Source: JALYGY01 sp963800975 (GTDB lineage Bacteria > Actinomycetota > Rubrobacteria > Rubrobacterales > Rubrobacteraceae). Taken from it: a stretch of 64,000 nt of DNA. The notes beneath the pieces are model-generated. The model saw only the letters and a program-made list of their open reading frames with translations, had not been told where the DNA came from and searched no databases. The DNA lies in NCBI GenBank assembly GCA_963800975.1, contig CAWDDB010000008.1:248001-312000 (forward strand), read 5' to 3'. This document shows positions 1 through 8,264 of this stretch, piece after piece (positions within the stretch are counted from its first letter, which is position 1; each line of letters starts with the position of its first letter). The position numbers and the translations under genes are program-made.

Positions 1-1
1 C

Positions 2-2272
2 GCGGACCTGGAGCTGCAATCGGACTGGATCATGGTGCACGGCAAGCTCCAGATCGGAACCGCGGCGGCCCCGTTCCGCAACGAGGCCACCATCACGCTC
101 ACCGACGACAATCCCGGCGAGAACGTCATGAACATGGGCGACAAGGTGCTGGGCGTGATGGGCGGCACGCTGGAATTGCACGGGGAGCGGCGCGCTGGCT
201 GGACCCGCCTCGCGGCCACCGCCGGGAAGGGCTCCAGATCGCTCACGCTGCAGGGGAATCCGGGCTGGAGGGTCGGGGATCGCATCGCCATCGCCTCCAC
301 AGACTACGCCTACTCCCAGAGCGAGGAGCGCGAGGTCACCGCCGTTTCGGGCAACACCTTGACCCTGGATCGTCCCCTTACGCGCCAGCACTGGGGGACC
401 GTGCAGACCATAGACGGATGCCGGGTGGACGAGCGGGCTGAGGTAGCGCTGCTCTCGCGCAACATCACCGTTCGTGGCGAAGAGACCTCGAGCGCCAACG
501 GCGTTGGGGGCCAGATCATGGTTATGAACATGGAGATGGGAGGGACGACACACCAGAGCACCGCGCGGCTCGAGGGGGTCGAGCTCGACCGGATGGGCCA
601 GAACAACGTCCTCAGGCGCTACCCCATCCACTTCCACATGCTCGGCGACGCGGGCGCGCAATCCTACCTCAAGAACTCCAGCGCGCACCACACCTTCAAC
701 CGCTGCGTCGTGGTGCACGGCACGAACGGGCTCGACGTCCAGAACAACGTCTGCTTCGATCACCTGGGTCACGGGTATTTCCTCGAGGACGGGGCCGAGC
801 ACGACAACCTCATCACCGGCAACCTCGGCTTCGGGACCCGGAAGCCAGAACAGGGGCAGGGCCTCCTGCCGAGCGACGGGTCCCCTGCTACGTTCTGGAT
901 CACCAACCCCGACAACGTCGTGCGAAACAACGTCGCCGCCGGCTCCGACGGCTCCGGATTCTGGCTGGCTTTCCCAGAGCATCCGACCGGCCTCTCGGCT
1001 ACCGACGACGTCTGGCCGAGGCGCACCCCCCTCGGAGAGTTCTCCGGCAAAGTCGCCCACTCCAATGGGGGCGACGGGCTACACGTCGACAACGGCCCGA
1101 GACCCGACGGCGAGACCGAGACCACGTACTACCACCCGCGCCAGGACCCGAGCGACACGGGCTCGGCCGAAGTCGTGGCGAACTTCGAGACCTTCGTTGG
1201 CTACAAGAACCGCAATCGGGCGGTGTGGCTGCGCGGCGAGAACCACCGGCTCGCGGGAGCTACGCTCGCCGACAACGCCATAGGCGCGACCTTCGCCTCG
1301 AGCGAGAGTTTCCTGGACCGCTCACTGGTCGTTGGCGAGTCGGCCAACAAGGGCTCGCCCGAGTCGTGGGAGACGGTCGGGCGAGACGGCCGTAGCCTGC
1401 CCCGTTTCTGGGAACCGGACTTCCCCATCCGCGGCTTCGAATTTTACGACGGCCGCGTCGGCGCCCGCGACTCCGCGTTCGTGAACTTTACGCCCGACTC
1501 CCAGCGCAAAGCGAGCGGGCTGGGCGTGCTGCTCGCGGACGCTTTCTCGCTGCACCCGCGCAACTTCGCCTCGAGCCTGCGCTTCGTGGACGCGAACCGC
1601 TTCTACATGCGGGGTCCCGAGCCCGGCAAGGACGGCGACAACTCAGCCGTCTTCGTGGACCAGACCGGCTCGGTGACGGGCAGGGCCGGGTCGGTCGTAA
1701 CGGCGAGAAACGCCTTCCTCACGGTCCCCGAGGGGTGCCCGGTCAACGCCGGATGGAACGCCAACGTGTGCCCACCCGACACGCGGCACGTCGGCCTCAT
1801 CGCTTACGCGCTCGAAGGCGACCCGGGCAGGCAACTCAGGAGCTACGTCAAGCCGCTAACCATAACCCGCGAATCCGACGGCAAGCCGCAGACCCTGATG
1901 GGCTGCTGCGAAGACTCCACGGACGCTTTCACCAACCTGCTCCCCGACCGAGGCTACAGGGTCGCCTTCAACGGCGGCTCGCCGTTGAAGATGCGGTTCG
2001 TGTTGCGGTACGGTAACGCAAGGTGGCTGCGCCTCAGCATGCCGTACCCCGTAACGCCAAAGGTAACGAAGTACGGCTGTGACGTCTCGAGTACCGAGTG
2101 GTGCGGGGGCGGAAAGGCATCTAGCCTCCAGGACCTGGGATCCAAGACCGTCTCCGGCTACTACTACGATGGCGCCAACGACCGCCTGTACGTCAAGCTA
2201 TACGCGGTGAACCGCTACGATCCAACCGCCGTCATCGACTACGAGGCGCTGGAGGTCGGGCCCGCGCCCTGA
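2..2272 (+). CDS. G8-domain / parallel beta-helix protein, 5' end outside the window
   Basis: The reading frame is open from the first bases of the window, so the N-terminus is missing; the internal ATG at 32 is not a credible start because homologous sequence precedes it. The first ~160 visible residues have the glycine-rich, beta-rich pattern of the G8 domain found in CEMIP/TMEM2-type proteins. They are followed by the family-typical RYPIHFHMLG and an Asn-rich stretch of short right-handed beta-helix turns (e.g. DVQNNVCFDHLGHGYFLEDG, NLITGNLGF, VRNNV). Such proteins are usually extracellular carbohydrate-binding or polysaccharide-acting proteins. The C-terminal ~150 residues look like an appended beta domain. 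The visible part is ~756 residues and ends 70 bases before ilvD. Secretion and substrate are inferred from family, not seen. Confidence 0.8.
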   Translation, partial: ADLELQSDWIMVHGKLQIGTAAAPFRNEATITLTDDNPGENVMNMGDKVLGVMGGTLELHGERRAGWTRLAATAGKGSRSLTLQGNPGWRVGDRIAIASTDYAYSQSEEREVTAVSGNTLTLDRPLTRQHWGTVQTIDGCRVDERAEVALLSRNITVRGEETSSANGVGGQIMVMNMEMGGTTHQSTARLEGVELDRMGQNNVLRRYPIHFHMLGDAGAQSYLKNSSAHHTFNRCVVVHGTNGLDVQNNVCFDHLGHGYFLEDGAEHDNLITGNLGFGTRKPEQGQGLLPSDGSPATFWITNPDNVVRNNVAAGSDGSGFWLAFPEHPTGLSATDDVWPRRTPLGEFSGKVAHSNGGDGLHVDNGPRPDGETETTYYHPRQDPSDTGSAEVVANFETFVGYKNRNRAVWLRGENHRLAGATLADNAIGATFASSESFLDRSLVVGESANKGSPESWETVGRDGRSLPRFWEPDFPIRGFEFYDGRVGARDSAFVNFTPDSQRKASGLGVLLADAFSLHPRNFASSLRFVDANRFYMRGPEPGKDGDNSAVFVDQTGSVTGRAGSVVTARNAFLTVPEGCPVNAGWNANVCPPDTRHVGLIAYALEGDPGRQLRSYVKPLTITRESDGKPQTLMGCCEDSTDAFTNLLPDRGYRVAFNGGSPLKMRFVLRYGNARWLRLSMPYPVTPKVTKYGCDVSSTEWCGGGKASSLQDLGSKTVSGYYYDGANDRLYVKLYAVNRYDPTAVIDYEALEVGPAP

Positions 2273-2342
2273 GCCGCTGGCGCCGAAGGTGCACGCTTCC
2301 TATACTCACGGGGCCGGGAACCCATACCCCGTAGGAGGCAGC

Positions 2343-4052
2343 ATGGAGACAACCGATACGCGCCACAAGAGTCGCACCATCCTCGAGGGGCGCGACCGTG
2401 CTCCGGCCCGTTCCTACCTCAAAGGCATGGGCTTCACGGACGAGGATCTCCACAAGCCCATCGTTGGCGTGGCCCACTCGTGGATCGAGACCATGCCATG
2501 CAACTACAATCACCGTCGCCTCGCGGAGAAGGTAAAGGAGGGCGTCCGGGAGGCGGGCGGCACACCCATGGAGTTGAATACCGTCTCCATCTCGGACGGC
2601 ATCACGATGGGTACGCAGGGGATGAAGACCTCTCTCGTCAGCCGCGAGGTCATGGCCGACTCGATCGAGCTCGTCGGCCGCGGGCACATGTTTGACGCCA
2701 TAGTTACCATCGTCGGCTGCGACAAGACCCTCCCGGCCGCGGCCATGGCCCACGTGCGCCTCAACGTTCCGAGCGTAATAATCTACAGCGGCTCCATCGC
2801 GCCAGGCCGCTTCAAGGGCCACGACGTGACGATCCAGGACGTCTTCGAGGGCGTTGGCGCAAACGCGGCAGGCAAGATGTCCGACGAGGATCTCCTGGAG
2901 CTCGAGATGCATGCTTGTCCGGGGGCGGGAGCCTGCGGCGGTCAGTTCACGGCGAACACGATGGCTATGGCCCTCGAGTTCCTGGGCCTCTCCCCGTTCG
3001 GCTCCGCTAGCCCTCCCGCCCTCGACGGGCGCAAGGACCGCGAGTGCGTGGCTGCCGGCAAACTGGTGATGAAGCTCCTGGAGCGCGGCCTGAGCCCCGA
3101 CCGCATTCTCACTCGAGCCTCGTTCGAGAACGCGATCGCCGGCGGGGCCGCCAGCGGCGGGTCTACGAACCTGGTCTTGCACCTGCTCGCGATTGCCCGC
3201 GAGGCCGGCATACCGCTGGACATAGACGACTTCGACCGCGTGAGCGAGCGCACCCCCATAATCGCCGACCTGAAGCCCGGCGGCCGCTTCACGGCCGTCG
3301 ACCTGGACCGCGCGGGCGGAACCCGACTCTTCGCCAAGCGCCTGCTCGACGCGGGACTCGTGGACGGGACGCAGATGACCGTGAGCGGGAACGTCTTCGC
3401 CGACGACGTCGAGAACGCCGAGGAAGACGAGGGCCAGGACGTGATCGCGCCGGTCGATAGGCCGCTGCGCGAGACCGGCGGCATAGTCATCCTCAAGGGC
3501 AACGTTGCCCCCGAGGGCTGCGTCGTCAAGGTGGCCGGGTACACCAGACTCGAGCACACGGGGCCGGCCCGCGTCTTCGACTCCGAAGAAGAGGCGATGG
3601 AAGTCGTCCAGGCCGGGAACATCGCAGCCGGGGACGTCGTCGTGATCCGTTACGAGGGACCGCGCGGCGGGCCCGGCATGCGGGAGATGCTCGGCGTAAC
3701 CGCCGCCCTCGTCGGGCAGGGCGTGGGAGAGACCGTCGCCCTGCTAACGGACGGTCGTTTCTCGGGCGCGACCAGGGGTCTGATGGCAGGCCACGTCGCG
3801 CCGGAGGCCTCACACGGCGGGCCCATCGCCGCGCTGCGCGACGGCGACACCGTTACCTTCGACATCCAGAACAGGACGCTCTCGGTCGACCTGTCCCCCG
3901 AGGAGCTGCAGGCGCGTCTGCAAGACTGGACGGAGCCCGAGCCTCGTTTCTCCACGGGCGTAATGGCGAAGTACGCGGCCCTCGTGTCTTCGGCGTCGGA
4001 GGGAGCCGTCACCGACCCGGGTCTCGCTCCTGGTGTCGACCAGCGCCTCTAG
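2343..4052 (+). CDS. ilvD: dihydroxy-acid dehydratase
   Basis: Converts 2,3-dihydroxy-isovalerate (and the methylvalerate analogue) to the 2-keto acid in valine/isoleucine synthesis; a cytoplasmic iron-sulfur enzyme. IlvD/Edd family marks are all present: GCDKTLPAAAMAH, PGAGACGGQFTANTM, GGSTNLVLHLLA and TDGRFSGATRGLMAGH, with the cluster/metal cysteines in the GCDK and GACGG segments. The start is ATG 2343, four bases after AGGAGG at 2333-2338; a more upstream in-frame ATG at 2289 would place the ribosome site inside the coding region. The protein is 569 residues, normal for IlvD. It stands alone here, without other ilv genes, and ends convergently with the next gene, with a 28-bp palindrome between the two stops. 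Confidence 0.97.
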   Translation: METTDTRHKSRTILEGRDRAPARSYLKGMGFTDEDLHKPIVGVAHSWIETMPCNYNHRRLAEKVKEGVREAGGTPMELNTVSISDGITMGTQGMKTSLVSREVMADSIELVGRGHMFDAIVTIVGCDKTLPAAAMAHVRLNVPSVIIYSGSIAPGRFKGHDVTIQDVFEGVGANAAGKMSDEDLLELEMHACPGAGACGGQFTANTMAMALEFLGLSPFGSASPPALDGRKDRECVAAGKLVMKLLERGLSPDRILTRASFENAIAGGAASGGSTNLVLHLLAIAREAGIPLDIDDFDRVSERTPIIADLKPGGRFTAVDLDRAGGTRLFAKRLLDAGLVDGTQMTVSGNVFADDVENAEEDEGQDVIAPVDRPLRETGGIVILKGNVAPEGCVVKVAGYTRLEHTGPARVFDSEEEAMEVVQAGNIAAGDVVVIRYEGPRGGPGMREMLGVTAALVGQGVGETVALLTDGRFSGATRGLMAGHVAPEASHGGPIAALRDGDTVTFDIQNRTLSVDLSPEELQARLQDWTEPEPRFSTGVMAKYAALVSSASEGAVTDPGLAPGVDQRL

Positions 4053-4075
4053 CGTCGTTCTCCTGGCGCGATAGA

Positions 4076-5176
4076 TCAAGCGGAGGAGGTCCGTCGACGG
4101 ACCTCCTCCACGGCCTCGGCTCCGATCAGGCCGATCGAAGCCGCGTGTTCGGCGGCGGCGACGGTGTCGCGTACGGAGACCACCTCGGTCCCGAGGGACC
4201 GTGACTCATCAGCGATGTCCCGCACATCGCGGTCTCGCTTGCCCGCCGTCACGTCCCTGATGTAGACCGCCGTTATTCGGCCCGGATGCTCGCGGATTGC
4301 CTGCAGGTAGATCTCCGGGTCCTCCTCGCCCGAGTCGCCGATCAGGACGAAGGGCAGATCGGGGTACGTCCGCAGGAGGTCGCGGATGATCCCGAGCTTG
4401 TGCGCGCCATGTTTGCCTAGCACCGTCGGGCTCCAGTCCTTCAGGAACAGGGGGCCTGCGGGGACGCCGTGCACGTCGAGAAAGTCCTCGAGCATATCGT
4501 AGATGTTCCACGGGCTGCTCGACACGTAGAAGATCGGGTTGCGTCCAGTTCCCGCGCCGCGCTGTAGCGCACCGTAAAAGGCGTCAACGCCATCGAAGGG
4601 CAGCCTGGTGTAGGCGTTGTTGAGCACCACGGTCCAGGCCATCCTCAAAACGTTCGTGGCGCTGGAGTGGACCACCGTGTCGTCGAGATCGCTGATCACG
4701 CCGAAGCCGGCCTCCTCCGGTACAAGCACCTGACCTGTGGAGACGACCACGCCTCCGCCCGGGGAGGCCGGGCGCAAGAGCTCGAGCCGGATCTGACGCC
4801 AGCTCGACGCTCCCTTGGCCTCCTCGTTGGCCCCGATGCGAACCTCGAAGAATCCTTCCTGATCAGCCACGGTGTCGATTGCCAGCTCCCCTGACGTGGC
4901 CCGCACCACAGCGCCAGGGACCTCGTCGCTGGCGAAGCGCCTGGCCATGTTGCGCAGGTTGTCCCACCAGTTATCGTCCTGGGCGGAGCGCGTGATGCCG
5001 CTCTTCTCCAGCACGCGGCCCTTGAGGAACAGCTCGCTCTTGGTGCCGTGTCCCCTGTAGGGCAGGATCTCGAACGGATTCAGCAGACCGAGCCGCCGCT
5101 TTGCCTCGAACCTGAGCCTGTCGAAGCGCTGCTCGAGAGCGTTCGCCGCGCTTAGCAGCATGCGCCTGTAGCTCAA
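4076..5176 (-). CDS. App1-type (DUF2183) phosphatase-domain protein
   Basis: The C-terminal half has the HAD-like layout of the App1 / phosphatidate-phosphatase catalytic domain: ISDLDDTVVHSS (DxDDT/V nucleophile motif), then FYVSSSPWNIYDMLEDFL and later FVLIGDSGEEDPEIY, the second acidic site. The N-terminal ~170 residues form a separate domain ending in an immunoglobulin-like stretch. Length is 366 residues. In yeast App1 the domain dephosphorylates phosphatidic acid; bacterial substrates are mostly unknown, so only a phosphatase role is inferred. There is no membrane segment. The start is TTG 5176, with ATG 5161 as an alternative. The last codons contain the palindrome described separately. 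Confidence 0.85.
   Translation of the reverse strand: MSYRRMLLSAANALEQRFDRLRFEAKRRLGLLNPFEILPYRGHGTKSELFLKGRVLEKSGITRSAQDDNWWDNLRNMARRFASDEVPGAVVRATSGELAIDTVADQEGFFEVRIGANEEAKGASSWRQIRLELLRPASPGGGVVVSTGQVLVPEEAGFGVISDLDDTVVHSSATNVLRMAWTVVLNNAYTRLPFDGVDAFYGALQRGAGTGRNPIFYVSSSPWNIYDMLEDFLDVHGVPAGPLFLKDWSPTVLGKHGAHKLGIIRDLLRTYPDLPFVLIGDSGEEDPEIYLQAIREHPGRITAVYIRDVTAGKRDRDVRDIADESRSLGTEVVSVRDTVAAAEHAASIGLIGAEAVEEVRRRTSSA
4082..4109. terminator. 28-bp perfect palindrome at the convergent gene ends
   Basis: Both arms (GGAGGAGGTCCGTC and its complement) match at all 14 positions, with no loop bases between them. The element lies 30 bases after the ilvD stop and inside the last codons of the minus-strand App1-type gene, where it encodes VEEVRRRTSS. 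There is no clear T-run. Position suggests a shared transcription end for both genes; function is inferred. Confidence 0.5.
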
Positions 5177-5246
5177 TCGAGGGATCCGCCTGCAACGCGT
5201 TCCTCTGGCCGGACGCGGGAAGGTTCGAAAGTGGGGCGCTTCCCGC

Positions 5247-5531
5247 TCAGTTCGGAAGGAACTTGACGCGCCGCTGGGTTATCTCCTGGATCTTTACCTG
5301 CTCGATGCTGGACCACGGTAGGAAAGTGTAGCCAACCGCGTCGGTCTCGCGCACCTCCAGGAGCATTCCGGAAGGCTCCCGATCACACACCACGCCCGAA
5401 ACCTCTTGCCCACTCCAGGTCGCGACCGAGACGGACATCCCCTTTTTAAGGGCATCCGATACCTTCGGGGCTTGAGCAAGCCACTCCTGAGAGACCAACT
5501 CGGATCTCCTCTCGCCGGTCCGATCGACCAT
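5247..5531 (-). CDS. small conserved-looking protein, function unknown
   Basis: A 94-residue protein rich in short beta strands (MSVSVATWSGQEVSGVVCDR, SGMLLEVRETDAVGYTFLPW), resembling a small barrel such as Sm-like or S1-like folds, but I recognise no family. The codon pattern fits the neighbourhood (GC-rich third positions). The start is ATG 5531; an AT-rich GGTAAATAG lies just upstream and could be its -10 region. It is followed on the same strand by the App1-type gene after 70 bases, so the two may be co-transcribed. The sequence shows no signal peptide and no membrane segment. Confidence 0.6.
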   Translation of the reverse strand: MVDRTGERRSELVSQEWLAQAPKVSDALKKGMSVSVATWSGQEVSGVVCDREPSGMLLEVRETDAVGYTFLPWSSIEQVKIQEITQRRVKFLPN

Positions 5532-5662
5532 TGCGTCATCTATTTACCACACGAGCCGCGCTACCACACTACCGGAGGTGGTTCGATGCTACCGGGCACG
5601 GAGAAGTGCGCCAACGGCTTCGGTGGCAGAGGCAGCCGTGGCCTGCTACGGCTATTGCGCCC

Positions 5663-6724
5663 CTAGCCGCCGTTCGGCATTGGGACGCCGAGGTGATCGT
5701 AGGCTCGCCTCGTGGCGACCCGACCGCGGCTGGTGCGCTGGATCAGGGCACTCTGCAACAGGTAGGGCTCGTAGACGTCTTCCACGGTGTCGCGCGCTTC
5801 TCCGAGGGCGACCGACAGCGTGCCCACCCCGACGGGGCCACCGTCGAACTTTTCGATGATCAGGCCGAGGTAGTCGCGGTCCGTGCGATCGAGGCCGAGG
5901 TAATCCACGCCCTGCATCTCGAGCGCGGCGTTGGCGGTAGCCTCGTCGATCCTGCCGTCCCCGACGACCTCGGCGTAGTCGCGAACGCGCTTGAGGAGGC
6001 GGTTGGCGACGCGCGGCGTGCCGCGGCTGCGACGCGCGAGCTGCTCCGCCCCAGGCTCCGTGATCGGGATCTTCAGTATCTTCGCGTTACGCTCCACGAT
6101 CTTCTTGAGGTCCGCCGGGTCGTAGTAGTCGAGCCGGGCGGAGTAGCCGAAGCGATCGAGAAGGGGCTTCGTCATGAGCCCGGTTCGCGTCGTGGCCCCC
6201 ACGAGCGTAAACCGCACCAGATCCATTCGAATGGTACGTGCCGACGGTCCCTGACCGAGCACGATGTCCATGGCGTAGTCCTCCATCGCCGGATAGAGGA
6301 CCTCCTCGATCTGCCGATTCAGGCGATGTATCTCATCTATGAACAGGAAGTCGCCCTCGTCCAGCTGCGTCAGGATGGCGGCCATGTCCCCCGCGCGTTC
6401 CAGGCTCGGACCGCTCGTAGGGTAAAGCTGCACGCCCATCTCGTGCGCCAGTATCCGGCACAGGCTCGTTTTCCCGAGACCGGGCGGACCGGCCAGGAGC
6501 ATGTGGTCGAGCGCCTCCTCCCGCTGCTTCGCCGCCTGCACGAAGATCCTCAGGTTGGCCTTGAGCTCTTCCTGTCCGACGAACTCGTCGAGGCTGCGGG
6601 GCCTGAGGGTAGGCTCGTCGTCTTCGAGAAACGCCTCGGGGTCCAGGGGATGATCGGGAGGAGCTTCCGCCTCCGTGGTCCCCTCGCCGCGAACGGTGAA
6701 GTCGTCCATCTCTTCCATGCTCAA
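5663..6724 (-). CDS. ruvB: Holliday junction branch migration DNA helicase RuvB
   Basis: Hexameric AAA+ motor that drives Holliday junction migration with RuvA. Seen: RPRSLDEFVGQEELKANLRI at the N-terminus, Walker A GPPGLGKTSL, Walker B FIDEIHRL, sensor GATTRTGLMTKPLLDRFG and the C-terminal winged-helix domain with GLDRTDRDYL and IEKFDGGPVGV. Length is 353 residues, with a ~30-residue acidic N-terminal tail. The TTG start at 6724 overlaps the ruvA TGA by four bases (TTGA), indicating translational coupling; ATG 6718 is an alternative start. Confidence 0.97.
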   Translation of the reverse strand: MSMEEMDDFTVRGEGTTEAEAPPDHPLDPEAFLEDDEPTLRPRSLDEFVGQEELKANLRIFVQAAKQREEALDHMLLAGPPGLGKTSLCRILAHEMGVQLYPTSGPSLERAGDMAAILTQLDEGDFLFIDEIHRLNRQIEEVLYPAMEDYAMDIVLGQGPSARTIRMDLVRFTLVGATTRTGLMTKPLLDRFGYSARLDYYDPADLKKIVERNAKILKIPITEPGAEQLARRSRGTPRVANRLLKRVRDYAEVVGDGRIDEATANAALEMQGVDYLGLDRTDRDYLGLIIEKFDGGPVGVGTLSVALGEARDTVEDVYEPYLLQSALIQRTSRGRVATRRAYDHLGVPMPNGG

Positions 6725-7311
6725 CGCCTGCTCCCTATCCGTCGCAACGCCTCCTTGATGTACTTCTCGACGCTATCTTGCGGCGGAATGCCGTTCAGCG
6801 CCTTCTCCGCCTCCTCGACCGAGTACCCGAGCCCCGTCAGCGCCTCCCGCGCCTCCATATACGGGCCACCCCCGCCGTCGGTGGAAACGACAGGTGGCGG
6901 CCCGAACACGGCGAGGTCCTTGCCTTTGAGTTCCAGAACCAGCCGCTCCGCGGTCTTCTTGCCAAGTCCCGGGACCGACGAGAGCTTGAGGACGTCGCCC
7001 CGCGCAACGGCCTCGGAGACCTCGGGCGGTGTCATGGTCGAGAGCACGGAGAGCGCCAGCTTCGGCCCAACCTTGCTCACGGCGGTCAGCGCGTCGAAGG
7101 CGGCCCGCTCCTCCGGCGCCGCGAAGCCGAAGAGGAGCATCGCGTCCTCACGCACGACCATCCGCGTGTGTACGACGCATTCCTCGCCGACCGAAGGCAG
7201 CGCCCGTAGCGTCCCAAGGGAGGCCGACGCCCTGTAGCCGACCCCACCAACGTCAAGAATGACGCCATCCGTATCTTTCTCAACCAGGATCCCGCGCAGT
7301 CTGTGTATCAT
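6721..7311 (-). CDS. ruvA: Holliday junction DNA helicase subunit RuvA
   Basis: Tetrameric junction-binding partner of RuvB. It has the family N-terminal OB fold (MIHRLRGILVEKDTDGVILD), the helix-hairpin-helix pairs (ALTAVSKVGPKLALSVLS and LSSVPGLGKKTAERLVLELK) and the C-terminal RuvB-binding domain (REALTGLGYSVEEAEKALNG). Its 196 residues are the usual length. It is the middle gene of ruvC-ruvA-ruvB, 24 bases after ruvC and overlapping ruvB by four. A GATAAT hexamer lies a few bases upstream of the ATG, so an internal promoter is possible. Confidence 0.97.
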   Translation of the reverse strand: MIHRLRGILVEKDTDGVILDVGGVGYRASASLGTLRALPSVGEECVVHTRMVVREDAMLLFGFAAPEERAAFDALTAVSKVGPKLALSVLSTMTPPEVSEAVARGDVLKLSSVPGLGKKTAERLVLELKGKDLAVFGPPPVVSTDGGGGPYMEAREALTGLGYSVEEAEKALNGIPPQDSVEKYIKEALRRIGSRR

Positions 7312-7335
7312 CGGCTAATTATCCCGCACGAGCCG

Positions 7336-7857
7336 CTATTTCCCCACCCCAACCTTACCCGACATCTTCGAGGAGAAGGCGTGGGTGATGGCGATGGCGA
7401 GTCCGTCGGCCGCGTCGTCTGGGCGCGGGATCTCGCGCAGGTTCAGCAGCGCCCGCACCATCTCCTGGACCTGCCGCTTGTCGGCACGTCCGTAAGAGGT
7501 GATCGTCTGCTTCACCTGCAACGGGGTGTACTCGTGCACCTCGACCCCGGCCTTGTACGCGGCCAGGATCGCCACCCCCCGCGCCTGCCCCACCGTGATC
7601 GCCGTGCTAACGTTGGTGTTGAAGAAGAGCTCCTCCACCGCCACCGTATGCGGCCTGTACCCCTGCAAAAGCTCCGTAATGCCATCGTACAGACGCCCCA
7701 GGCGCCGCGGCATCTCCCAGCTGGAAGGCGTGGTAACCGCGCCGTGCTGGATGTAGCGCAGGCGATTGCCTTCTTGCCGTATGACGCCCCACCCCATGGT
7801 CGCGGTCCCCGGATCAATCCCAAGTATGGTGCGTCCGGCGCTGCGAGCGGTCAGCAT
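7336..7857 (-). CDS. ruvC: crossover junction endodeoxyribonuclease RuvC
   Basis: Holliday junction resolvase of the RNase H fold. Seen: ILGIDPGTATMGWGVI with the first catalytic Asp, VAVEELFFNTNVSTAITVGQ with the catalytic Glu, and the C-terminal acidic residues in RPDDAADGLAIAITHAF. Length is 173 residues. It is the first gene of the ruvCAB unit. The ATG at 7857 follows TAACCT at a 6-base distance and there is no clear Shine-Dalgarno sequence, so the transcript may be leaderless (inference). Confidence 0.96.
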   Translation of the reverse strand: MLTARSAGRTILGIDPGTATMGWGVIRQEGNRLRYIQHGAVTTPSSWEMPRRLGRLYDGITELLQGYRPHTVAVEELFFNTNVSTAITVGQARGVAILAAYKAGVEVHEYTPLQVKQTITSYGRADKRQVQEMVRALLNLREIPRPDDAADGLAIAITHAFSSKMSGKVGVGK

Positions 7858-8264
7858 GGCATAAGGTTACCCCTTCGCACTCCCGCTTGCACCGCCTTCT
7901 ACATATGGTATACGATCCGGCCGGCGCCCCTAGCGACGGACGAGCCACCCGTCCGTCTCCGAAACCGCCTGGGCGATCCCCAGGAACCGCCGGTACTGGT
8001 GCGCGATTGCGAGGCCGAGCTTGCGCGTCGCAGAGATCAATCGTTCGAAGGGCTCCCGGCGGGTAGCGCGCAGGACCTTCCTTGCCAGCCTGCCGGAACC
8101 AGTATCTCCGTTGCCGGCAGGGGGTCGGAGCGGGATCGCGGCGACGTGGGTCCTGGGTGATCACGCGCGATCATCGCTCGGGTGCGGGGCGGCTTACCCC
8201 CCTGCTTGGTAGCATGGCGCCGTGAAGGCGCACGCCGGTTTCGGGAAACGGGAGGACTGAGGCG
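7858..8264. other. intergenic stretch between ruvC and the AlkZ-like gene
   Basis: About 400 bases without a gene I would defend. It must hold the promoters of the divergent ruvC and AlkZ-like genes. On the minus strand there is an open frame of about 70 codons ending at 7930, whose last ~45 codons (KLGLAIAHQYRRFLGIAQAV, then a TAG-terminated WLVRR) read like protein, but it has no ATG/GTG start and no ribosome site of note. It may be a remnant or chance. Confidence 0.3.

Noticed and set aside
2232..3557. 441-codon minus-strand frame opposite ilvD
   Set aside because: Shadow of ilvD; composition is that of reversed codons.
5531..7237. Long plus-strand frame opposite ruvA-ruvB
   Set aside because: Antisense shadow of two clear genes; its product has no recognisable domain.
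7930..8150. Minus-strand frame between ruvC and the AlkZ-like gene
   Set aside because: The C-terminal part reads like protein, but there is no start codon, ribosome site or recognisable family; mentioned only as an intergenic note.
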